Assembly (NCBI GenBank): GCA_016868295.1
Contig: VGHJ01000008.1
Location: 19,969-83,968 of the forward strand
Length of the DNA stretch: 64,000 bases
Direction of reading: 5' to 3'
DNA from: Betaproteobacteria bacterium
GTDB taxonomy: Bacteria; Pseudomonadota; Gammaproteobacteria; Burkholderiales; Rhodocyclaceae
Of this stretch, positions 36,261-45,840 are shown piece after piece (position 1 is the stretch's first letter; every line of letters begins with the position of its first letter). The notes under the pieces were generated by a model that made no database searches, was not told the DNA's origin, and was given only the letters and a program-made list of their open reading frames with translations. The position numbers and the translations under genes are program-made.

Positions 36261-36297
36261 GGTCAAGACTATTTTCCAGAATCGTGGCGTTTCGTCG

Positions 36298-36321
36298 CGC
36301 CGTGTCGTGGCGGCTGACTTT
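36298..36321 (-). repeat. Bipartite motif copy 7, abutting stop of 36322-36663
   Basis: Minus strand AAA GTCAGCC GCCACGA CACGGCG. Confidence 0.8.
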
Positions 36322-36663
36322 CTATTTGCCCGAGCCGCAGGATGCGTTGAGCCTGCCGTCCTGCAGCTGAATCTGCGGCGGCAGCTCGCCGCAGAGCCTG
36401 GCCAGGTCGGCGGCGGCGGCGTCGAGGGCGGCGCGCCAGCCGCCCGGGCGGGCGGCGCTGTAGTTCACCATGGTGCGGCCCTGGGCGCCGGTCGACTGGA
36501 TGTGGAACCAGGTCACCTGCGCGCCGGCACAGTCGGTGCGGCGCACGTTGGAGATGTCGGTGCGCTTCGCCTGCCCGCCGGCGGCGGCGCAGAGGTCATC
36601 CAGCGCGTCGGCCTGCGCCGTGCCGAGGCAGAGCAGGGCCATGAGAGGGAGCAGGCGCTTCAT
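36322..36663 (-). CDS. Small exported protein, unknown function
   Basis: Signal peptide MKRLLPLMALLCLGTAQADA; 113 aa with four cysteines in the mature part. Confidence 0.6.
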   Translation of the reverse strand: MKRLLPLMALLCLGTAQADALDDLCAAAGGQAKRTDISNVRRTDCAGAQVTWFHIQSTGAQGRTMVNYSAARPGGWRAALDAAAADLARLCGELPPQIQLQDGRLNASCGSGK

Positions 36664-37841
36664 GGCGGCAGTATAGCCCTGCGCCGCTTCAGCCAGAGCA
36701 GGGCGCTGGCGAAGGCGGTGAGGGCGACGAAGGGCAGGGCGATCTGGTTGAGCACCGTCCAGCCGGCGCTGGTGACGAGCAGGCCGGAGCCGAAGGAGGA
36801 GCCGGCCATGGCGAAGAACATGAGGAAGTCGTTGAGGCCCTGCGTCTTGGCCTTTTCCTCGGGCGCGTAGGCCTCGGTGAGCAGCGTCGTGCCGCCGACG
36901 AAGAGGAAGTTCCAGCCGACGCCGAGCAGCAGCAGCGCCCACCAGAAGTGCATCAGCGTGAGGCCCTGCACGGCGATGGCGATGCAGCCGGCCATCAGCG
37001 CCGCGCCGGCGAGCAGGATGTTCACCACACCGAAGCGGGTGATCAGGTGTCCGGTGAAGAAGCTCGGCGCGAACATGCCGATGACGTGCCACTGCAGCAC
37101 GAAGGCGGTGTCGCCGAAACCCAGCCCGCAGAAGTCCATGGCCAGCGGCGTGGCGTTCATGAGGAGGTTCATCACGCCGTAGCCCACCGTCGCCGCCAGC
37201 GCGGCGACGATGAACACCGGCTGGCGCGCGATCTCGGCGAGCGGCCGGCCGCCGCCGTGCTGTTCGGACTGACTTTGCGGCGGGAAGCGCAGCGTCGCGG
37301 CGATGGCCATGGCGACGAGGGCGAAGCCGATGAGCGAGGCGTAGGAGGCGAGGTACTGCGGCGCGACGAGGTCGCGCGTCGCCTGGCCCACCGCCGGGCC
37401 GATGAAGCCGCCGACGATGCCGCCGGCCAGCGTGAGCGAAATGGCGCGGCTCTTCCAGTCGGGCGTCGCCACTTCCGCCGCGGCGAAGCGCAGGTACTGG
37501 CCGAAGGCCTGGTAGATGCCCGAGCAGAAGGTGGCGGCGCAGAGCAGCCAGAAGCTCTGCAGCCAGATCGCCAGCGCGCCGACGGCGCCGCCGAGCATGC
37601 CGCAGAAGGCGCCGAGGAGGAAGCCGGCGCGGCGGCCATGCAGGCGCATGAAGTGCGAGGCGGGCAGGGTCGACACAGCGGAACCCAGCACATAGCCCAC
37701 CACCGGCAGGGTGGCGAGGCGCTTGTCCGGCGCCAGGGCGTAGCCGGCCAGCGCGTTGATGGCGACGAGGGTGACGCCGTTGGTGAGCAGCAGGGCCTGG
37801 CAGGCGGCGAGCAGCGAGACGGCGCGATGGGCGGGATTCAT
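36660..37841 (-). CDS. MFS transporter
   Basis: 393 aa, about 12 hydrophobic segments, HGRRAGFLLGAFCGMLGGAVGAL. Confidence 0.88.
   Translation of the reverse strand: MNPAHRAVSLLAACQALLLTNGVTLVAINALAGYALAPDKRLATLPVVGYVLGSAVSTLPASHFMRLHGRRAGFLLGAFCGMLGGAVGALAIWLQSFWLLCAATFCSGIYQAFGQYLRFAAAEVATPDWKSRAISLTLAGGIVGGFIGPAVGQATRDLVAPQYLASYASLIGFALVAMAIAATLRFPPQSQSEQHGGGRPLAEIARQPVFIVAALAATVGYGVMNLLMNATPLAMDFCGLGFGDTAFVLQWHVIGMFAPSFFTGHLITRFGVVNILLAGAALMAGCIAIAVQGLTLMHFWWALLLLGVGWNFLFVGGTTLLTEAYAPEEKAKTQGLNDFLMFFAMAGSSFGSGLLVTSAGWTVLNQIALPFVALTAFASALLWLKRRRAILPP
37253..37276 (-). repeat. Bipartite motif copy 8 (in MFS gene)
   Basis: Minus strand AAA GTCAGTC CGAACAG CACGGCG. Confidence 0.8.
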
Positions 37842-37850
37842 CCCGCCATT

Positions 37851-38615
37851 CTATTCGACGAGGTCGCGGTAGGCGTGCCAGGTGGCGTGGCCGAGCACGG
37901 GGCCGATGAGCACCATGCCGGCGAGGAAGGTGACGAGGCCGAGGCCGCCGAGCAGCGCGATGAGGCCGGCCCAGACGAACATCGGCGCCGGATTCATGAA
38001 GAGGGCGCGCACGCTGGCGATCGCGGCGGTGATGGCGTCGTGGCCGCGGTCGAGCATGAGCGGGATGGCGATGAGACTGATGGCGAAGGCGATCAGGGCG
38101 AAGAGGCCGCCGACGGCGAAGTAGGCGGCGAGGAAGCCGAGGTGGTCGGTCGACACGACGTGGCGCAGGAAGCCGCTCATGGTCGGCATCTCGCCGGAGT
38201 AGAAGAGGGCGAACACCACCATCGAGGCGCGCGCCCAGACGAGGAAGATCACCAGCAGGATGGCGGTGAAGATGCCGAGGTTGCCGGCGTTGCCCTTCCA
38301 GGCCATCAGGGTCGGGCCGAGGCTGCAGGGCTGGCCCTTTTCGCGGCGGCGGCTGATCTCGTAGAGGCCGATGGCGAAGAAGGGGCCGCCGATGAGGAAG
38401 CCCGAGGTGACGGCGGCGATGTACTCGGGCGCGCCGCCCAGCGCCAGCACCATCAGCGCGCCGCCGCCGACGAAGCAGATGCCGTAGAACAGGCTGGCGA
38501 AGGGGCAGGAGAGCAGGTCGCCCCAGCCGCGCCTGAGCCAGGCGAGCGGCTGCTCGATCTCGACGGTGCGGATGGTCGGGAAGGCCGGTGCGGGCCGGCT
38601 CTGTTCGGCGGTCAT
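37851..38615 (-). CDS. DUF2189-like membrane protein
   Basis: EQPLAWLRRGWGDLLSCPFASLFYGICFVGGGALMVLAL; multiple TM segments. Confidence 0.7.
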   Translation of the reverse strand: MTAEQSRPAPAFPTIRTVEIEQPLAWLRRGWGDLLSCPFASLFYGICFVGGGALMVLALGGAPEYIAAVTSGFLIGGPFFAIGLYEISRRREKGQPCSLGPTLMAWKGNAGNLGIFTAILLVIFLVWARASMVVFALFYSGEMPTMSGFLRHVVSTDHLGFLAAYFAVGGLFALIAFAISLIAIPLMLDRGHDAITAAIASVRALFMNPAPMFVWAGLIALLGGLGLVTFLAGMVLIGPVLGHATWHAYRDLVE

Positions 38616-38701
38616 GTCGTCTCCTCGGGGCCCGGTCTGCGCCGGTTGATTTAGGTTTGAAGCGATTCTAGCGGGGGGATTCGGGCGAGGCAAGGAGTAT
38701 T

Positions 38702-38741
38702 GCCCCTCTCCCGCTTGCGGGAGAGGGGCAGGGGGAGAGGG
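38702..38741. repeat. Family C palindromic repeat copy 2
   Basis: GCCCCTCTCCCGCTTGCGGGAGAGGGGCAGGGGGAGAGGG. Confidence 0.85.
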
Positions 38742-38858
38742 TGGCTTACGCCTGCATCCGGATGCGGCCGGCCAGGGCGATGACGAACAGGCCGAATTCG
38801 TGCGTGTCGATGCCCAGCTCGCGCGCCGGATCGAGTGGCTGAATGACCGTCACCGGAT

Positions 38859-40058
38859 CTATTCGCTGCGCAGCGCCTCGAGTGGGTCGAGGCCGGCGGC
38901 GCGGCGCGCCGGGGCGACGCCGGCGGCCAGGCCGACGCCCACCGCCACCAGCTCGGCCAGCACGGCATAAGCCCAGGGCGTGTGCACCGGCAGCGCCGGA
39001 AAAGTCAGCGTCAGCAGCACGGCGATGGTCCAGCCGAGCGCCAGCCCGGCCGCGCCGCCCAGTGCCGCCAGCAGCGCCGCCTCGCCGAGGAAGAGCAGCA
39101 ATATCCTTCTTCGCGTCGCGCCGATGGCGCGCAGCAGGCCGATCTCGGACGTGCGCTCGGCCACGCCGATGGTGAGGATGGTGAGGATGCCCACCCCGCC
39201 CACCACCAGCGAGATGCCGCCGATGGCGGCCACGGCGAAGGTGATGGCGTTGAGCACGGTGCCGAAGACGTCGAGCATCTTCTGCGCCGGCGTGAGGGTG
39301 AAGTCCTCGGCGCCGTGGCGCGCGATCAGGATGCGCCGGATGCCCTCCTCGACTTCCGACAGCGGCGCCAGCGGGTCGAAGGTGACGTGGATCTCCTGCA
39401 GGCCGTCGCGGTTGAACATGTCGAGCGCGCGCGCCACCGGGATGAACACCGTGTCGTCCATGTCGAAGCCGAGGATCTGGCCCTTCGATTCCATCACGCC
39501 GACCACGCGGTAGCGCTCGCCGCCGACGCGGATGCGCGCGCCGAGCGGGTTCTCGGCGCCGAACAGCTCGGTTGCCACCTTGGAGCCGAGCACGACGAAG
39601 GCGCGCGCGGCGTGCGGGTCGTCCGGCGGCAGGTAGCTGCCGCTCGCCACGCGCATGGACAGCGCCGTCGAGAAATCCGGCCCGGTGCCGTAAAGGGTGA
39701 CGCGGCGCGTCTTGCCCTGGTGCGCGAGTTCGGCGTTGCCCTGCACCAGCGGGTCGGCGACGAGGACGTGAGGCGCACGGCGCAGGGCGAGGGCGTCGTC
39801 GATGGAAAGCGGGCGCGAGGTATTCACCGCGCCGAGCGAGGCGCCGTGCGTCTGGATGCGGCCCGGCGCGACGCCGATGATGTTGGTGCCGAACTGGGTG
39901 AATTCGGCGATGACGAAGCGGTGCAGCCCCTCGCCGATGGAGGTGAGCAGGATCACCGAGGCAATGCCCACCGCGATGCCCAGCGCCGTGAGCGCCGTGC
40001 GCATGCGGTGCGCGCGCAGCGAGGCGAGGATGAAGGCGATGAAGTCTCTGGTGATCAT
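38859..40058 (-). CDS. MacB-like ABC transporter permease
   Basis: RMRTALTALGIAVGIASVILLTSIGEG; C-terminal FtsX-like domain. Confidence 0.9.
   Translation of the reverse strand: MITRDFIAFILASLRAHRMRTALTALGIAVGIASVILLTSIGEGLHRFVIAEFTQFGTNIIGVAPGRIQTHGASLGAVNTSRPLSIDDALALRRAPHVLVADPLVQGNAELAHQGKTRRVTLYGTGPDFSTALSMRVASGSYLPPDDPHAARAFVVLGSKVATELFGAENPLGARIRVGGERYRVVGVMESKGQILGFDMDDTVFIPVARALDMFNRDGLQEIHVTFDPLAPLSEVEEGIRRILIARHGAEDFTLTPAQKMLDVFGTVLNAITFAVAAIGGISLVVGGVGILTILTIGVAERTSEIGLLRAIGATRRRILLLFLGEAALLAALGGAAGLALGWTIAVLLTLTFPALPVHTPWAYAVLAELVAVGVGLAAGVAPARRAAGLDPLEALRSE
39000..39024 (+). repeat. Bipartite motif copy 9 (in ABC permease)
   Basis: AAAA GTCAGCG TCAGCAG CACGGCG. Confidence 0.75.
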
Positions 40059-41263
40059 CGTTTCGACAGTGCCATCACCGGGTCGAGCATGGCCGCGCGG
40101 CGCGCCGGCGCCACGGTGAACAGAACCGACGTGACGATGGCGGTGAGCGGGGCGGCGAGCACCGCCCACCAGGGGGCAGTGAACGGGATGTCGGGGAAGA
40201 ACTGGCCGATGGCGAGCTGGCCGAGCTTGCCGACGGCCAGGCCGCAGGCGGCGCCGCCCAGCGCCAGCATCACCGCTTCGGTGAAGAAGGCGGCGCGGAT
40301 CTGCGCACCGGTGGCGCCGAGCGCCTTCAACAGGCCGATCTCCCTGCGCCGCTGCGTCACGGCGATGAGCATGACGTTCATGATGAGGATGCCGGCGACC
40401 GCCAGCGAGATGGCGGCGATGCCGCCCACCGCCAGCGTCAGCGCGCGCAGTATCCGGTCGAAGGTGGCGAGCACGGCGTCCTGGGTGATCGCGGTGATGT
40501 CGCGCTCGCCTTCGTGGCGCAGGCGCAGGATCTCCTCGATGTCGGCCTTGGCGTGGGGGATCTGCTCGCGGCTCTTCGCCTCGACGAGGATGCGGAACAG
40601 CGCCTCGGTGTTGAACAGGGCCTGCGCCGCGGCGAGCGGCACGACGACGATCTCGTCGGTGTTGAAGCCGAGCGACTGGCCCTGCCTGGCCAGCACGCCG
40701 ACGATGCGGAAGCGCCGGTCGCCGATGCGCAGCCACTCGCCCAGGGCCGGGCGCGTGCCGAACAGTTCGCGGGCGACCTTCGAGCCGATGACGCACACCG
40801 GCTGGCTGTGGCGAGGGTCGCCCGGCGGCAGGAACACGCCCTGCCCCATGTCCATCTGCCGCACCTGGATGAATTCGGCGGTGGTGCCGAGCACCGGCGT
40901 CTCGCGCACGCGGCCGCCGGCGTTGACGTCGCCGGCGCCGACGATGAGCGGGGCGAAGCGCAGGATGGCCGGGCTGCGTTTCAACGCCAGGGCGTCGTCG
41001 ATGGAAAGGTCGCGCGGCGTCTTGCCGATCAGCACGCCGGGCATGGCGCCGGCGGTCTCGGAGCGGCCGGGCAGCACGATGATGAGGTTGGTGCCGAGCG
41101 AGCCGAACTGGTTCACCACGTAAAGCCGCGCGCCCTCGCCGATGGAGCTCACCGCCACCACGGCGGCGACGCCGATGCCCATGGCGAGCAGGATCAGCGC
41201 GGTGCGCGCGCGGTAGCCGCCGAGCACCTGCCAGGCGAAGCGGAGCAGATCGCCGAAGCGCAT
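40055..41263 (-). CDS. MacB-like ABC transporter permease
   Basis: RARTALILLAMGIGVAAVVAVSSIGEGARLYV; ATGA overlap with downstream permease. Confidence 0.9.
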   Translation of the reverse strand: MRFGDLLRFAWQVLGGYRARTALILLAMGIGVAAVVAVSSIGEGARLYVVNQFGSLGTNLIIVLPGRSETAGAMPGVLIGKTPRDLSIDDALALKRSPAILRFAPLIVGAGDVNAGGRVRETPVLGTTAEFIQVRQMDMGQGVFLPPGDPRHSQPVCVIGSKVARELFGTRPALGEWLRIGDRRFRIVGVLARQGQSLGFNTDEIVVVPLAAAQALFNTEALFRILVEAKSREQIPHAKADIEEILRLRHEGERDITAITQDAVLATFDRILRALTLAVGGIAAISLAVAGILIMNVMLIAVTQRRREIGLLKALGATGAQIRAAFFTEAVMLALGGAACGLAVGKLGQLAIGQFFPDIPFTAPWWAVLAAPLTAIVTSVLFTVAPARRAAMLDPVMALSKR

Positions 41264-41270
41264 GCTATTC

Positions 41271-41951
41271 CTATTCCTTTTCCCGGAAATCCTCGGCGAT
41301 GGCGCCATCGACGAGACGGATGCGGCGGTGGGCGCGGGCGCCGATCTCCGGATCGTGGGTGACGACGGCCACCGTGCCGCCCTCGTGGTGCACGCGCTCG
41401 AGCACGGCCATGACGTCCTGCCCGGTGTGGCGGTCGAGGTTGCCGGTCGGCTCGTCGGCGAGGATCAGCGTCGGCCCCATCGACATGGCGCGGGCGATGG
41501 CGACGCGCTGGCACTGGCCGCCGGAGAGCTGGTCGGGGCGGTGGCCGGCGCGGTCCTCGAGGCCGTAGTCGGCGAGCAGCTTGTCGAGGCGGCGGCGCCG
41601 CTCGGCCGGGTCGATGCCGGCGAGCACCATCGGCAGCTCGATGTTCTGCTCGGCGGTGAGGCGCGGCACGAGGTGGAAGAACTGGAAGACGAAGCCGATG
41701 GTCTCGCGCCGCACGCGCGCCAGTTCGTCGTCGGTCAGCCCGGTGACGTCGCGGCCGTTCAGTTCGTAGCGGCCGGCATTCGGCCGGTCGAGCAGGCCGA
41801 GGATGTTGAGCAGGGTGGACTTGCCAGAGCCGGACGGCCCCATGATGGAGAGGTATTCGCCCTGGGCGATGTCGAGGCTGACGCCGCGCAGGGCGTGCAC
41901 CGCCTCGTCGCCGACGCGGAAGATGCGCTCGATGCCGGCGAGGCGGATCAT
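41271..41951 (-). CDS. ABC transporter ATP-binding protein (MacB/LolD type)
   Basis: MGPSGSGKSTLLNILGLLDRPNAG, LSGGQCQRVAIARAMSMGPTLILADEPTGNLD. Confidence 0.95.
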   Translation of the reverse strand: MIRLAGIERIFRVGDEAVHALRGVSLDIAQGEYLSIMGPSGSGKSTLLNILGLLDRPNAGRYELNGRDVTGLTDDELARVRRETIGFVFQFFHLVPRLTAEQNIELPMVLAGIDPAERRRRLDKLLADYGLEDRAGHRPDQLSGGQCQRVAIARAMSMGPTLILADEPTGNLDRHTGQDVMAVLERVHHEGGTVAVVTHDPEIGARAHRRIRLVDGAIAEDFREKE

Positions 41952-43114
41952 TTTGCCTTGGCGGCAGGTTTTTCCTCGGCCACCGCGTGGGCGCCGGCCC
42001 TGACGCCGGCGCGCTCGAGCGAGGTGACGACGCGGTCGCCGCGATTCAGGCCGCTCTTCGCCTCGGTGTATTCCCAGTTGCTCAGGCCGGCCTCGATCTT
42101 CCTTTCCTCGAGCACGCCGCGCCCGGTGAGCACCAGCACGCGGCTGTCCGGCATCAGCGCCGTGGTCGGGATGCGCAGCACGTTGTCGCGGCTGTCGACC
42201 ACCACCTCGATGTCGGCGCTGTAGCCGACCAGCAGGTGGCGGATCTCGGCGGGGGATTCGAAGTCCACCTCGACCTCGACGGTGCGCGCCTGCTTCTCCA
42301 GCGCCAGCACGTAGGGGGCGATGCGACGCAGCTTGCCGGTGAAATGCCTGCCGCGGTAGGCGTCGAGCGAGATGCGGCCGGCCATGCCGACCTTGATCTG
42401 CGCGGCGTCGACTTCGTCGATCGGCGCCGAGACGTAGAGGCAGGAATCGTCGATGAGGTCGACCGCCGGCAGGGTCGGGATGCCGGGCGGCGAAGGCGTC
42501 AGGTATTCACCGACCTCGCCGTTCACCTCGGCGACGATGCCGTCGAAGGGCGCCTTCACCACGGTGCGCGCCGTGTCGGCGCGCGAGGCGCCGATGCGCG
42601 CCTGCGCCTCCTGCACCTGGGCGCGGGCGGAGTCGCAGCCGGCCTGGCGCGCCTTGGCCTCGCTCTCGGCCTGGTCGACGCGTTCCTCGGAGACGAAACC
42701 CTTGTCGCGCATCGCCCGCGTGCGCGCGGCGTTGCGGCGGGCGTTGTCGGCGACGAGGCAGGCCTCGCGCAGGTGCGCCTGCGCCGTGCCGCGCTGCTCG
42801 AGCGAGATGCGCTCGCGCGCGGCGAGGTCGTCGTTCCACAGTTCGACCAGCACCTGGCCGGCCTTGACGCGGTCGCCCTCGCGCACGCGCAGCTTGTCGA
42901 TGCGCCCGCCCAGCGGCGGCGCCAGCTTGGCGCGGCGGCAGGCGGCGACCGAGCCGGCGCGCGTGTTGGCGACGGTGGTCTCCACCTTGCCCGGCTCGAC
43001 GTCGGCGACGAGGACGGCGATCGGCTTCGGCCGCGTCAGGGAAAAAGCCAGTCCCGCCAGCACGGCGAGGACGGCGGCGGCGATGAGGAGATTGCGGATC
43101 AGCGGTGTTTTCAT
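41948..43114 (-). CDS. HlyD/MacA-family periplasmic adaptor subunit
   Basis: N-terminal TM; GGRIDKLRVREGDRVKAGQVLVELWNDD; APFDGIVAEVNGEVGEYL. Confidence 0.9.
   Translation of the reverse strand: MKTPLIRNLLIAAAVLAVLAGLAFSLTRPKPIAVLVADVEPGKVETTVANTRAGSVAACRRAKLAPPLGGRIDKLRVREGDRVKAGQVLVELWNDDLAARERISLEQRGTAQAHLREACLVADNARRNAARTRAMRDKGFVSEERVDQAESEAKARQAGCDSARAQVQEAQARIGASRADTARTVVKAPFDGIVAEVNGEVGEYLTPSPPGIPTLPAVDLIDDSCLYVSAPIDEVDAAQIKVGMAGRISLDAYRGRHFTGKLRRIAPYVLALEKQARTVEVEVDFESPAEIRHLLVGYSADIEVVVDSRDNVLRIPTTALMPDSRVLVLTGRGVLEERKIEAGLSNWEYTEAKSGLNRGDRVVTSLERAGVRAGAHAVAEEKPAAKAK
43043..43067 (+). repeat. Bipartite motif copy 10 (in HlyD-family gene)
   Basis: AAAA GCCAGTC CCGCCAG CACGGCG. Confidence 0.75.
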
Positions 43115-43905
43115 GAGGCGATGAAGCTGCGCAGGGCGTCGAGCACGGCGTCGGGGTATTCCGCCATGAGGGCGTGGCCGCTTCCCTCGATGGAGGCGAT
43201 GCGCGCTTCCTTCATGGCGGCGGCGAGCTTGGGCGCGCCGCGCGGGCTGGTCATCATGTCTCGGCTGCCGACGACGAGCAGCGCCGGGCAGGTCGCGGCG
43301 GCGGCCGCCTCCATGCCGCGCCGGTATTCGTTGCAGGCATTGAGGTCGTTGAAGAGCACGCCGTCGTCGGCGCGCTCGGCGAGGCGAATGCTCGCGCCCA
43401 TCATCCACATGCCCGGCACGGTGTTGCCGCCGAGGGCGCCGCGCGGGCCGTGCGACCAGACGTTCACCATGCCCTCGGCCTTCGGCCGCGCCTCGCGCGC
43501 CGCGGTGAGCAGCGCCTCCGAGACGGGCATCGGCACGGCGGTGCCGACCAGCGCGATCTTCGCCACGCGCTCGGGGTAGCGCGAAGCGGCTTCGAGGCCG
43601 ATCAGCGAGCCCATGCTGTGGCCGACCAGCGCCGCCTGTTTCACCCCTGCCGCGTCGAGCAGGGCGACGATCCAGTCGGCCTGCGCCTCCACGCTCGGCA
43701 GCAGCGGGCCGTCGGAGCGGCCGTGGCCGGGCAGGTCGACCGCCAGCACGCCGAAACCGTGGTGGGCGAACCAGCGGCTTTGCAGGCCCCACACGCTGTG
43801 GTCGTTCTCTGCGCCGTGGATGAAAACAACCGCGGGCAGTTCGGGATTGAAGGGCTTGCCGCCGGTGTAGGCGTAGGCTTTCGCGCCCGTTACAGTGAAT
43901 TCCAT
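43111..43905 (-). CDS. Alpha/beta hydrolase
   Basis: VVFIHGAENDHSVWGLQSRWFAHHGFGVLAVDLPGHGRSDGP, LVGHSMGSLIGLEAA. Confidence 0.9.
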   Translation of the reverse strand: MEFTVTGAKAYAYTGGKPFNPELPAVVFIHGAENDHSVWGLQSRWFAHHGFGVLAVDLPGHGRSDGPLLPSVEAQADWIVALLDAAGVKQAALVGHSMGSLIGLEAASRYPERVAKIALVGTAVPMPVSEALLTAAREARPKAEGMVNVWSHGPRGALGGNTVPGMWMMGASIRLAERADDGVLFNDLNACNEYRRGMEAAAAATCPALLVVGSRDMMTSPRGAPKLAAAMKEARIASIEGSGHALMAEYPDAVLDALRSFIAS

Positions 43906-43907
43906 GG

Positions 43908-45218
43908 TCAGGCCTTCTGTGCGGCGCGCAGTCCGGCGTCGAGGTCGGCGATGAGGTCTTGCGGGTCCTCCAGGCCGATGGAGAGGCGCACCGTGCCCTC
44001 GTGGATGCCGGAGGCGCGCAGGGCCTCGTCCGACATGCGGAAATGCGTCGTGCTGGCCGGGTGGATCACCAGCGACTTGGCGTCGCCGACGTTGGCGAGG
44101 TGCGAGAAGACGCGCAGCGTCTCGATGAATTTGCGTCCGGCGAGTTTGCCGCCATGGGGTCCGCCCTTGAGGACGAAGCTGAACACCGAGCCGCAGCCCT
44201 TCGGCAGCAGCCGCTTCGCCAGTTCGTGGTCGGGGTGGCTCGGCAGCTCCGGATAGGACACCGACTCCACCGCGGCGTGGGCGGCGAGGTGGGCGACGAC
44301 CTGGCGCGTGTTGTCGATGTGGCGCTGCATGCGCAGCGGCAGCGTTTCCATGCCCTGCAGCAGCTGGAAGGCGGTCATCGGACTCATGCAGGCGCCGAAG
44401 TCGCGCAGGCCTTCGCGCCGCGCCCGCAGCAGGAAGGCAGCGACGGTGGATTCCTCGGCGAAATCCATGCCGTGGAAGCCGGCGTAGGGCTCGGTCAGCG
44501 TCGGGAACTTGCCGCCGGTTTTCTCCCAGTCGAATTTCCCGCTATCGACGAGCAGGCCGCCGATGGCGACGCCGTGGCCGCCGAGGAACTTGGTCGCCGA
44601 GTGGAAAACGAGGTCGGCGCCGTGCTCGAAGGGGCGCATCAGGTACGGCGTGGTGAAGGTGGCGTCCACCAGCAGCGGCAGGCCGGCGGCGTGGGCGATC
44701 CCGGCCACGCCCGGCACGTCGAGCACGTCGAGGCCGGGGTTGCCCAGCGTCTCGCCGAACAGCAGGCGGGTGTTGGGGCGGATCGCGGCGCGCCAGGCGT
44801 CGAGCTCGCGCGGGTTCACGAAGGTCGTTTCGATGCCGAAGCGCGGCAGGGTGTATTCGAGCAGGTTGTGCGAACCGCCGTAGAGCGCGCGCGAGGCGAC
44901 GATGTGGCCGCCGGCGCCCATCAGGGTGCACACCGCCAGATGCAGCGCCGCCTGGCCGGAGGCGGTGGCGATGGCGCCGACGCCGCCTTCGAGGGCGGCG
45001 ATGCGCTCCTCCAGCACGGCATTCGTCGGGTTGGAGATGCGCGAGTAGACGTGGCCGGCGCGCTCCATGTTGAAGAGGGCGGCAGCCTGGTCGGCGTCCT
45101 TGAAGACGAAGCTGGTGGTGAGGTAGATCGGCGCGGCGCGGGCGCCGAATTGCGGATCGGGTTGCTGGCCGGCGTGCAGGCTCAGGGTGTCGAAATTGAA
45201 TGCGGAAGTCTTGCTCAT
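43908..45218 (-). CDS. metY: O-acetylhomoserine aminocarboxypropyltransferase (Cys/Met metabolism PLP enzyme)
   Basis: FDTLSLHAGQQPDPQFGARAAPIYLTTSFVFKD; HSATKFLGGHG. Confidence 0.9.
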   Translation of the reverse strand: MSKTSAFNFDTLSLHAGQQPDPQFGARAAPIYLTTSFVFKDADQAAALFNMERAGHVYSRISNPTNAVLEERIAALEGGVGAIATASGQAALHLAVCTLMGAGGHIVASRALYGGSHNLLEYTLPRFGIETTFVNPRELDAWRAAIRPNTRLLFGETLGNPGLDVLDVPGVAGIAHAAGLPLLVDATFTTPYLMRPFEHGADLVFHSATKFLGGHGVAIGGLLVDSGKFDWEKTGGKFPTLTEPYAGFHGMDFAEESTVAAFLLRARREGLRDFGACMSPMTAFQLLQGMETLPLRMQRHIDNTRQVVAHLAAHAAVESVSYPELPSHPDHELAKRLLPKGCGSVFSFVLKGGPHGGKLAGRKFIETLRVFSHLANVGDAKSLVIHPASTTHFRMSDEALRASGIHEGTVRLSIGLEDPQDLIADLDAGLRAAQKA

Positions 45219-45227
45219 TCAGTACCT

Positions 45228-45296
45228 TTCCCCCGGCCCCCTTCCCGGGGAAGGGGGTGACGGTCGTTCGCCGCTGCGCGGCTCCATGTTGTTATG
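45228..45296. repeat. Family B hairpin repeat copy 1, just upstream of metY start
   Basis: CCCCCGGCCCCCTTCCCGGGGAAGGGGGTGACGGTCGTTCGCCGCTGCGCGGCTCCATGTTGTT. Confidence 0.85.
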
Positions 45297-45501
45297 CCGG
45301 AATGTCGGGTTCGATCATGCGTTCGAGGAGGGCGATGCGGTCCTTCAGCTGCAGCTTGCGCTTCTTCAGCCGCCGCAGCATGAGGTCGTCGTGCGGCGGC
45401 GTCTGCAGCAGGCGCGCGATGATCTCGTCCAGGTCGCGGTGCTCGATCTGCAGTTCGTGCAGCCTGAGGCGCAGGGCGGCGATGTCTTCGGCTTCCTTCA
45501 T
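45292..45501 (-). CDS. YdcH/DUF465 family protein
   Basis: LRLHELQIEHRDLDEIIARLLQTPPHDDLMLRRLKKRKLQLKDRIALLE. Confidence 0.8.
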   Translation of the reverse strand: MKEAEDIAALRLRLHELQIEHRDLDEIIARLLQTPPHDDLMLRRLKKRKLQLKDRIALLERMIEPDIPA

Positions 45502-45599
45502 ACGGCCATGTTATTCGCCGGCTGCGTGAAAGACAACAGCGGCGGCAGGGTTGAAAAGCCCATGCGAGCACCCATTTCACCAACATGGAGGCACCCGAC

Positions 45600-45833
45600 A
45601 TGATGATCGTCTTCGACAACCCGGTGATGCATGTGGTCGATTACCCGGCGCAGGATGCCGTGGAGGTGATCGACAAGCGCGTGAACAAGGGCGTGCTGAT
45701 GCGCGACGGCGCCGCCGAGCGCTTCCGCGCCGAGTTGAAGGCGCTGGTCTCGGGCGAGCCCGAGCTGGAAGCCTTCGACGCGCTGCTCGACGAGTACCAG
45801 ACGCTGCTCAGCCAGCCCGCCGTGTATCACTGA
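45600..45833 (+). CDS. DUF3567-like protein
   Basis: MMIVFDNPVMHVVDYPAQDAVEVIDKRVNKGVLMRDGAAERFRAEL; GGAGG RBS. Confidence 0.65.
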   Translation: MMIVFDNPVMHVVDYPAQDAVEVIDKRVNKGVLMRDGAAERFRAELKALVSGEPELEAFDALLDEYQTLLSQPAVYH

Positions 45834-45840
45834 GCCGGAC

